Made by a program: the position numbers and the translations under genes
The notes under the pieces: model-generated
The model's input: only the letters and a program-made list of their open reading frames with translations
The model's database searches: none
Told to the model about the DNA's origin: nothing
Origin: Chitinophagaceae bacterium
GTDB lineage: Bacteria; Bacteroidota; Bacteroidia; Chitinophagales; Chitinophagaceae
Assembly: GCA_003534175.1 (NCBI GenBank)
Contig: DPFD01000180.1
Location: forward strand, 1,106 to 6,151
Direction of reading: 5' to 3'
DNA: 5,046 nucleotides
Part shown: positions 1-5,046 of the stretch, in pieces
Layout: every line of letters starts with the position of its first letter
Position numbering within the stretch: the stretch's first letter is position 1

Positions 1-462
1 CCGAACCATTTCCCTGAAAAACTCATCCCCCTCTGCATATTGAACATCCTGAGTGAAAAACCCCTGCCTATTTACGGCAAAGGTGAAAATGTGCGAGACT
101 GGCTGTTTGTGGAAGATCATGTGCGGGCGATTGATGTAATTTTCCATACGGGTAAAACCGGCGAAACATACAATATTGGCGGTCATAATGAATGGACCAA
201 TATTGATCTGGTGAAGGAGTTGTGCAGGCAGATGGACGAAAAGTTAGGACGCCCTCCGGGTACCAATGAAAAGCTCATCACTTTTGTAAAAGACCGTGCG
301 GGGCACGACTTACGGTATGCCATAGACGCAACTAAACTCAGCCGTGAACTGGGTTGGGAACCTTCGCTTCAGTTTGAGGAAGGCATTTCCCGAACCATCG
401 ATTGGTATCTGAAAAATGAAGAATGGCTGAAAGATGTAACCAGTGGCAGCTATCAGCATTAA
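1..462 (+). CDS. rfbB: dTDP-glucose 4,6-dehydratase, C-terminal part (5' end outside window)
   Basis: This is the C-terminal 153 residues of RfbB/RmlB, an extended short-chain dehydrogenase/reductase that uses NAD to convert dTDP-glucose to dTDP-4-keto-6-deoxyglucose in the cytoplasm. The frame is open from base 1, so the gene begins upstream. A TTG at 40 is internal, because family-conserved sequence ([10 protein letters not shown], residues 1-10) precedes it. Other typical blocks are [20 protein letters not shown] (21-40), YNIGG (57-61), [12 protein letters not shown] (98-109) and LGWEP (117-121), all in the nucleotide-sugar-binding C-terminal domain. The Rossmann GxxGxxG, the YxxxK pair and the catalytic Asp/Glu lie in the missing N-terminal part and cannot be checked. 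The full family length is about 350 residues, so roughly 200 are missing. The TAA stop is 28 nt before rfbA, which makes the preceding intermediate in the same pathway. Confidence 0.96.
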   Translation, partial: PNHFPEKLIPLCILNILSEKPLPIYGKGENVRDWLFVEDHVRAIDVIFHTGKTGETYNIGGHNEWTNIDLVKELCRQMDEKLGRPPGTNEKLITFVKDRAGHDLRYAIDATKLSRELGWEPSLQFEEGISRTIDWYLKNEEWLKDVTSGSYQH

Positions 463-490
463 TACGAACAACAATATCATAAGCGATAAT

Positions 491-1351
491 ATGAAAGGCA
501 TTATCCTCGCAGGGGGTTCGGGTACCAGGTTGTATCCTATTACAAAAGGCATCAGCAAGCAATTGATGCCGATTTATGATAAGCCCATGATTTACTATCC
601 GCTCAGCACACTCATGCTGGCGGGTATCCGGGAAATACTCATTATCACTACACCTGAAGATCAGCAATCTTTTCAGCGACTGCTGGGAGATGGCAGCCAG
701 TGGGGTTGTACTATTCAGTATGCGGTACAGCACACCCCCAACGGATTAGCTCAGGCATTTGTGATTGGGGCTGATTTTATTGGAACTGATAGCGTGGCCC
801 TGGTGCTGGGAGATAATATATTTTATGGCAGCGGCTTCAGTAAGCTCTTGCAGCAATCGGCCAACCCCGAGGGTGCGGTCATTTTTGCGTATTCGGTGAG
901 CGATCCGGAGCGTTATGGTGTGGTGGAGTTTGATGAAGATTTCAATGCACTAAGCATAGAGGAAAAGCCACTTCAGCCCAAAAGCAATTACGCCGTTCCG
1001 GGATTATATTTTTACGACAACAGTGTAGTGAAGATTGCCGCTGAAATAGCTCCAAGCCCGCGCGGTGAATATGAAATTACCGATGTCAATCGCCATTACC
1101 TCGAAAACAAAAAACTGAAAGTGGGCGTGCTGAACCGCGGTTTCGCCTGGCTGGATACCGGCACGTTTGATTCGCTCCATGATGCCGGTGAATATGTTCG
1201 TGTGATTGAAAAACGACAGGGTTTAAAAATCGGATGCCCCGAAGAAATTGCCTGGCGTATGGGTTTTATCACCAAAGAGGAATTGAAAACTCAGGCCCAA
1301 AACCTGATTAAGAGCGGGTATGGAGAGTACCTTATGAAGTTAATCAAGTAA
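491..1351 (+). CDS. rfbA: glucose-1-phosphate thymidylyltransferase
   Basis: RfbA/RmlA joins dTTP and glucose-1-phosphate to give dTDP-glucose and pyrophosphate, the first step of dTDP-deoxysugar synthesis in the cytoplasm. The 286-residue product matches the usual length of about 290. Visible motifs are the nucleotide-binding [13 protein letters not shown] (6-18), [18 protein letters not shown] (22-39), GLAQAF (85-90), LGDN (106-109), EEKP (157-160), GLYFYD (171-176), EYEITDVN (193-200) and [10 protein letters not shown] (216-225). By correspondence with known RmlA proteins, Asp108 and Asp223 should hold the metal and Lys159 should contact the sugar phosphate; all are present. ATG 491 is chosen because [13 protein letters not shown] is the standard N-terminus. 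A longer reading from GTG 443 would add 16 unrelated residues and overlap rfbB. No Shine-Dalgarno sequence is visible. The gene appears intact. Confidence 0.98.
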   Translation: MKGIILAGGSGTRLYPITKGISKQLMPIYDKPMIYYPLSTLMLAGIREILIITTPEDQQSFQRLLGDGSQWGCTIQYAVQHTPNGLAQAFVIGADFIGTDSVALVLGDNIFYGSGFSKLLQQSANPEGAVIFAYSVSDPERYGVVEFDEDFNALSIEEKPLQPKSNYAVPGLYFYDNSVVKIAAEIAPSPRGEYEITDVNRHYLENKKLKVGVLNRGFAWLDTGTFDSLHDAGEYVRVIEKRQGLKIGCPEEIAWRMGFITKEELKTQAQNLIKSGYGEYLMKLIK

Positions 1352-1370
1352 TACCGATGTAGCGGATTTT

Positions 1371-2465
1371 ATGGCAAGAATTAATGTAACAAAAACGTAT
1401 TTACCGGATCAGTCTACCTACCTGAAATATATTCAACAGATATGGGACAGTGTGTATCTTACCAACAACGGCCCACTGTTGCAGCAGCTTGAAAAAGACA
1501 TCTGTACCTTTCTGCCCGCACGCAATTTGCTGGTATGCTCCAACGGTACCATTGTACTGCAAATGGCACTGAAAGCTTTGAATATTACCGGCGAAGTGAT
1601 TACCACTCCTTTTTCTTATGTGGCTACGCTCAATGCAATTGTGTGGGAGAACTGCACCCCTGTTTTTGCTGATATCGATGCCCATACATTGTGTATTTCA
1701 CCCGAGAGTATTGAATCGGTGATAACTCCCCGCACGCAGGCCATCATTGCCACTCACGTGTACGGCTACCCGTGCGATGTGGAGCGCATCAATGCCATTG
1801 CTGCTAAACACAACATCAAAGTAATTTACGATGCGGCCCATGCTTTTGGATCGGTGTTGAACGGTCAATCATTATTGAATTATGGTGATATCAGTACCTG
1901 CAGTTTTCATGCAACTAAAATATTCCATACAGTAGAAGGCGGAAGCATTATTGCCCAGGACGATACAGTGTTTGACACCCTGTATAAACTGAGGCAGTTT
2001 GGGCATATCTATGACGACTACTACCTTCCGGGCATCAACGCCAAAAACTCCGAAGTGCACGCTGCTATGGGTTTGAGTGTATTACCCGATGTTCCAAAGA
2101 TCATTGAGGAAAGAAAAGCCATCTCTGAGCTTTATGATGCATTGTTGCCGGAATTGAAACGCCCCTCTTATCCGAAAGAAAACTTCAAGTATAATTATGG
2201 CTATTATCCCATCATCTTGGATAACGAAGCACAAACCCTGGAGTTAAAAAGCAAACTGGAAGCGGAAGATATTTTCCCGAGGAGATATTTTTATCCGTCT
2301 CTCAATATGTTACCGTATGTAACAGAGTCGGCGGGAAAGTGTCCGGTTTCTGAAGATATTTCCCGCAGGGTACTGTGTTTACCGCTCTACGCGGGCCTTG
2401 CAGAGGAAGATGTACAACGTATTGCACGCATTGTGCAACAAAAAACCACTCCGGCACTATCATAA
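1371..2465 (+). CDS. PLP-dependent dTDP-sugar aminotransferase, DegT/DnrJ/EryC1/StrS family, VioA-like
   Basis: This is a fold-type I sugar aminotransferase (364 residues, normal family length) that transfers an amino group, usually from glutamate, to a keto-sugar nucleotide. Visible features are the N-terminal TNNGP (31-35), the PLP-phosphate loop SNGT (57-60), TTPFSYVAT (78-86), HVYGYPCD (129-136), IYDAAHAFG (152-160) with Asp154 expected to pair with the PLP ring nitrogen, and SFHATKIFHTVEGG (178-191) with Lys183 as the Schiff-base lysine. GINAKNSEVHAAMGL (221-235) and RRYFYPS (304-310) are further family blocks. From memory, the FHATK-F-T-EGG form resembles VioA (dTDP-4-amino-4,6-dideoxyglucose) more than perosamine synthases, WecE or the 3-aminating QdtB/FdtB. 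Its position 19 nt after rfbA, with rfbB just upstream, points to dTDP-4-keto-6-deoxyglucose as substrate. No 3,4-ketoisomerase is visible, which favours C4 amination. The family call is firm; the exact product is inferred. Confidence 0.93.
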   Translation: MARINVTKTYLPDQSTYLKYIQQIWDSVYLTNNGPLLQQLEKDICTFLPARNLLVCSNGTIVLQMALKALNITGEVITTPFSYVATLNAIVWENCTPVFADIDAHTLCISPESIESVITPRTQAIIATHVYGYPCDVERINAIAAKHNIKVIYDAAHAFGSVLNGQSLLNYGDISTCSFHATKIFHTVEGGSIIAQDDTVFDTLYKLRQFGHIYDDYYLPGINAKNSEVHAAMGLSVLPDVPKIIEERKAISELYDALLPELKRPSYPKENFKYNYGYYPIILDNEAQTLELKSKLEAEDIFPRRYFYPSLNMLPYVTESAGKCPVSEDISRRVLCLPLYAGLAEEDVQRIARIVQQKTTPALS

Positions 2466-2483
2466 CCCGTTTTGTTTTTTTAC

Positions 2484-2510
2484 TTTGTTGCCTCAACAGG
2501 GTGTAATTTG
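2484..2510 (+). promoter_or_regulatory. possible Bacteroidota-type promoter before wzx
   Basis: The 92-nt gap between the aminotransferase and wzx is the largest in the cluster. It contains TTTG at 2484-2487 and TAATTTG at 2504-2510, separated by 16 nt. This is close to the known Bacteroidota -33/-7 pattern (TTTG, about 17-23 nt, TAnnTTTG) but is one base short in the -7 element and slightly tight in spacing. The T-rich stretch at 2470-2480 lies just upstream. The call is weak, because such short AT-rich motifs occur by chance in this kind of genome. Confidence 0.25.
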
Positions 2511-2557
2511 CCCATGGGATATGTTGGGAAACAAAACATTGGATAGAACTGAAGTAT

Positions 2558-3868
2558 ATGACGGGATTTGAAAAATTGATAAAAATGGGGAAACGGCCTG
2601 TGGTTCGCTCTATAGGCATTTATACGTTTACCAATTTCTTTTCCAAAGGCATCTCTTTTTTATTAATCTTCATTTATACCAATCCGAAGTTCATCACTCC
2701 GGCAGAAAACGGGCTGTTGAGTTTGTTCAACAACGGACTTACTTTTTTAATGCCCTTCCTCGCCATGGGCATCATCCATTCAACCAGCACCGATTTTTTT
2801 AAACTGAATAAAACAGAATTCAGGGATTTTTTCACCACCGGTTTTGTGATGCCGGTTACAGTGATGTTTCTCTCCGCCCTGCTGTTGTATATTTTCAGAG
2901 ATCAGCTACTGACCAATTTCGGGCTTCCTTATTTTTTCTTCTGGATTATTCCGTTGATTACTTTTTTTAATTTCTGCAACGAACAACTGCTCAACCTTGC
3001 CAGAAGCAACAACAATCCAGGCTTGTACATGCGTGTGAATATGTCGAAAGGACTTATGGAGATTTGCCTTTCGGTGATATTGGTGGTATGGTTTGCCTGG
3101 CGCTGGGAAGGCCGGGTGGCTGGTATTCTGGTGGCTTTCGGGCTCACTACGCTTTGGGCACTGTACTATTTTAAACAACAGGGATATTTATTCGGCAAGA
3201 TCAGAAAACATTATTTGGTGAATGAACTGATGTATGCCGTACCGGTTATTACCATGCAGGCCAGTATATACAGTGTAAATGCCTCGGATAAGTTTTTTCT
3301 TTCGCACTTTACCAACGATAACAATACAACGGTAGGCGTGTACAGTATCGCTTTCATTTTTGCCACCGTACTGCTGATGTTGTGCAATGGTATGCTGCAA
3401 TATTTTTTCCCGAAGATTTATGCGAACCTGTCTTCCGGGCAGATCAATTACCGCTCTATTAAAAAACAGTTCCTGTTGTTTGCCAGCCTGATGGCAGGCG
3501 GAACACTCTTCATCATATTTCTCATTCCGCTTTGTTATAATTTAGGCATCAACGAACAATACCATGCTGCGCTGGATTATTATTATTACTTCTGTATCGG
3601 ATTCTTTTTCTGGGCGGTGAATTATTTCTTTTATTCCTTTTTATTGTACTATAAGAGAAAGAAAATGTTACTCGCCTTATCTCTGTGCAGTATGGCCGTG
3701 AGTTTAACACTGTATTACTTTGCCATAAAACATTACGGCGCGGAAGGGGGTGCCAAAGCTCATGCCGGCGCGCACATTCTGATGTTCATCCTCACCTTGT
3801 TTTTTACCAGAACATATTGGAAAAAAATATTCTTTACAGGTAACTCCACACCACCCACCAACTCATAA
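2558..3868 (+). CDS. wzx: Wzx-type lipid-linked polysaccharide repeat-unit flippase (MOP superfamily)
   Basis: The 436-residue product is a very hydrophobic integral membrane protein with about 12 predicted membrane segments by eye, near residues 18-40, 52-72, 91-112, 122-140, 166-181, 187-205, 222-242, 257-280, 304-326, 338-364, 369-390 and 401-417. Length, segment number and the ASDKFFLSHF stretch (242-251) after segment 7 match the polysaccharide biosynthesis/Wzx family, which flips undecaprenyl-diphosphate-linked oligosaccharide from the cytoplasmic to the periplasmic face of the inner membrane. Basic residues in the short N-terminus (Lys6-Arg17) fit a cytoplasmic start. ATG 2558 is taken as the start; in-frame ATG 2585 (residue 10) is also possible, and neither has a clear ribosome binding site. 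Sequence is poorly conserved in this family, so substrate cannot be read from it. Neighbouring sugar-nucleotide and glycosyltransferase genes support the role. A run of four tyrosines (341-344) is unremarkable. Confidence 0.88.
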   Translation: MTGFEKLIKMGKRPVVRSIGIYTFTNFFSKGISFLLIFIYTNPKFITPAENGLLSLFNNGLTFLMPFLAMGIIHSTSTDFFKLNKTEFRDFFTTGFVMPVTVMFLSALLLYIFRDQLLTNFGLPYFFFWIIPLITFFNFCNEQLLNLARSNNNPGLYMRVNMSKGLMEICLSVILVVWFAWRWEGRVAGILVAFGLTTLWALYYFKQQGYLFGKIRKHYLVNELMYAVPVITMQASIYSVNASDKFFLSHFTNDNNTTVGVYSIAFIFATVLLMLCNGMLQYFFPKIYANLSSGQINYRSIKKQFLLFASLMAGGTLFIIFLIPLCYNLGINEQYHAALDYYYYFCIGFFFWAVNYFFYSFLLYYKRKKMLLALSLCSMAVSLTLYYFAIKHYGAEGGAKAHAGAHILMFILTLFFTRTYWKKIFFTGNSTPPTNS

Positions 3869-3883
3869 TTCATTTGTATAGCA

Positions 3884-4969
3884 ATGCATAAGAAGAAACC
3901 GGAAATTGTTCATTTCATTTTTAATCTGGGCCGAGGAGGTGCGGAAACACTGATTGTGCGTGTGACTGAAAGGATGGAAGATTATGAACATACCATTGTT
4001 ACACTGTTTGATGTCAATCATTTTAAAGATGAGTTGCGCAACATTCGTTACATCAGCCTGAAGTTGAAATTGTATCATCTGTTGTTCTTTCCGTTCATTG
4101 CTGTACGATTCAGAAAGATGATGCGTACACTGAAACCCGATATTGTACACGCCCATTTATTATGGCCCGTGGTGATTGCACGGATGGCAGTTCCTAAAAA
4201 TATTCCGTTAATCACCACCATGCATGGGTATATATCTCAGCTGATTGATTACAGGAAATGGTATTTCCGGTGGTTAGACCGATGGTCGTTTCGTTTAAGG
4301 CCGTCTACCGTGCTGGCGGTTTCGCGGGGCGCACTGGAGGAGTACCTACAATTCCTCAGGCTACCGCCGCAACATCAGGAAGTGTTGTATACGTTTGTAG
4401 ATACTGATGCTTTTAAACCGCAACCGGCACCGGCATCACCCACTCCCTTTCGGTTGGTATCGGTAGGGGCGTTGCGCTATCAGAAAAATCATGCCTTTTT
4501 GATAGAGATGATGAAGCACTTCAGGGGCAAACCGGTGGTGCTGGATATTTATGGGGCTGGTGATCTGAAAGATACGTTGCAGGAACAGATACAAACAGCA
4601 GGTGTGGCGGTACACCTGAAAGGACAGGTACACCCGATTCAGTCGGTACTGCCAAACTATCACGCGATGATTATGTCTTCTTTTTATGAAGGCTTTTCCA
4701 TTGGAGTGCTGGAAGCCATGGCGATGAAGATTCCGTTGGTGTTGAGTGATATTCCTTCATTTAGAGAACAGTGTGAAAACCGGGCACTGTATTTTAAACT
4801 CGATGAGGTAGCTACTGCCGTACAGGCCGTGGAAGAGATGATGGAACATCTCGGTGAGGCACAACAACGGGCTGAAGCTGCACGACAAAGAGTGCACGAA
4901 TATTTTACGGCAGATCAACACCTGAAGCAACTCCGTGCAATCTATGAAAGGGTTAGAAAGGCGGGTTAG
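3884..4969 (+). CDS. glycosyltransferase, GT4-type (GT-B fold)
   Basis: The product (361 residues, typical length) is a retaining GT-B glycosyltransferase that would move a sugar from a nucleotide donor to a growing lipid-linked oligosaccharide at the cytoplasmic face of the inner membrane. The N-terminal acceptor-side domain (about 7-175) begins with the glycine-rich LGRGGAE (15-21) and includes DIVHAH (86-91), TTMHGY (111-116) and VSRGALEEY (146-154). A proline-rich stretch (179-188) links to the donor domain, which has SVGALRYQKNH (193-203) with Arg198 and Lys201 expected to contact the donor diphosphate, DIYGAGDL (221-228), and the E-x7-E motif with Glu269 and Glu277 in YEGFSIGVLEA (268-278). 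There is no signal peptide or clear membrane anchor, though a hydrophobic patch (64-76) may help membrane association. The gene starts 15 nt after wzx, so it is co-transcribed. Donor, acceptor and linkage cannot be deduced. Confidence 0.94.
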   Translation: MHKKKPEIVHFIFNLGRGGAETLIVRVTERMEDYEHTIVTLFDVNHFKDELRNIRYISLKLKLYHLLFFPFIAVRFRKMMRTLKPDIVHAHLLWPVVIARMAVPKNIPLITTMHGYISQLIDYRKWYFRWLDRWSFRLRPSTVLAVSRGALEEYLQFLRLPPQHQEVLYTFVDTDAFKPQPAPASPTPFRLVSVGALRYQKNHAFLIEMMKHFRGKPVVLDIYGAGDLKDTLQEQIQTAGVAVHLKGQVHPIQSVLPNYHAMIMSSFYEGFSIGVLEAMAMKIPLVLSDIPSFREQCENRALYFKLDEVATAVQAVEEMMEHLGEAQQRAEAARQRVHEYFTADQHLKQLRAIYERVRKAG

Positions 4970-4978
4970 CATATTTCC

Positions 4979-5004
4979 TTAATTTGCACATATTCATTTA
5001 GTTT
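4979..5004 (+). promoter_or_regulatory. possible promoter and leader before the last open frame
   Basis: The 35-nt gap after the glycosyltransferase stop contains TTAATTTG at 4979-4986, one mismatch from the Bacteroidota -7 element TAnnTTTG, ending 18 nt before ATG 5005. I see no convincing TTG-type -33 element at the right distance upstream. It may equally be AT-rich leader sequence within the operon. Confidence 0.2.
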
Positions 5005-5046
5005 ATGCATTTACTTCTCACAGATAATACACTGCTGCTGAACCGT
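5005..5046 (+). CDS. possible start of a further gene, truncated by the window end
   Basis: An ATG at 5005 opens a frame of 14 codons, beginning MHLLLTDNTLLL, that has no stop before the window ends. It lies 35 nt after the glycosyltransferase on the same strand, where the next operon gene would be expected. The hydrophobic opening would suit the first beta strand of a second GT-B glycosyltransferase, but the piece is too short to assign a family. The position and open frame are visible; that it is a gene is an inference. Confidence 0.45.
   Translation, partial: MHLLLTDNTLLLNR

Noticed and set aside
443..490. A GTG at 443 could extend RfbA by 16 residues and overlap the end of rfbB.
   Set aside because: The extra residues have no family counterpart, while ATG 491 gives the canonical RmlA N-terminus and normal length.
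310..733. Open frames on the minus strand across rfbB and rfbA, and similar antisense frames elsewhere in the window.
   Set aside because: They lie wholly or mostly over well-conserved + strand genes, show no recognisable domain, and are composition-driven shadows.
2437..2480. AACAAAA at 2437-2443 pairs with TTTTGTT at 2470-2476, followed by a few more T residues, resembling a terminator after the aminotransferase.
   Set aside because: The stem is only 7 pairs, nearly all A-T, with a 26-nt loop and its 5' arm inside the coding region. It is too weak for an intrinsic terminator.
3577..3592. Short ATT/TAT trinucleotide repetition.
   Set aside because: It simply encodes the tyrosine run at residues 341-344 in a membrane segment of Wzx and is not a meaningful tandem repeat.
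4418..4448. Repeated CCGGCACCGG-like bases in the glycosyltransferase.
   Set aside because: They encode a proline/alanine-rich linker between the two GT-B domains, a normal place for low-complexity sequence.

Overview
The window holds part of a surface-polysaccharide (O-antigen, capsule or exopolysaccharide type) gene cluster from what is most likely a member of the Bacteroidota, perhaps a Chitinophagia-type organism. That placement is an inference. It rests on protein character, on AT-rich start regions without a recognisable Shine-Dalgarno sequence before any of the visible starts, and on TAATTTG-like elements in the two places where a promoter would be expected. No rRNA or other taxonomic marker is present.

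All genes lie on the + strand. In order they are: the C-terminal part of a dTDP-glucose 4,6-dehydratase (RfbB/RmlB, 1-462); a complete glucose-1-phosphate thymidylyltransferase (RfbA/RmlA, 491-1351); a PLP-dependent sugar aminotransferase of the DegT/DnrJ/EryC1/StrS family that most resembles VioA (1371-2465); a multi-spanning Wzx-type flippase (2558-3868); a GT-B glycosyltransferase of family GT4 type (3884-4969); and the first 14 codons of a possible further gene (5005 to the window end). Gaps are 15-28 nt except for 92 nt before wzx and 35 nt before the last start, so the genes read as one operon, possibly with an internal promoter before wzx.

The genes fit one pathway. RfbA makes dTDP-glucose, RfbB converts it to dTDP-4-keto-6-deoxyglucose, and the aminotransferase would aminate this intermediate, most likely at C4, to a dTDP-4-amino-4,6-dideoxyhexose. 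The glycosyltransferase would add a sugar to a lipid-linked repeat unit, and Wzx would flip that unit across the inner membrane. The rhamnose-branch genes rfbC and rfbD are not in the window, though they could lie outside it.

I found no CRISPR array, tRNA, rRNA, insertion sequence, convincing terminator or broken gene. The window looks like an ordinary, intact accessory polysaccharide locus. I see no sign of an undescribed system, and the open questions concern sugar identity and transcription layout.
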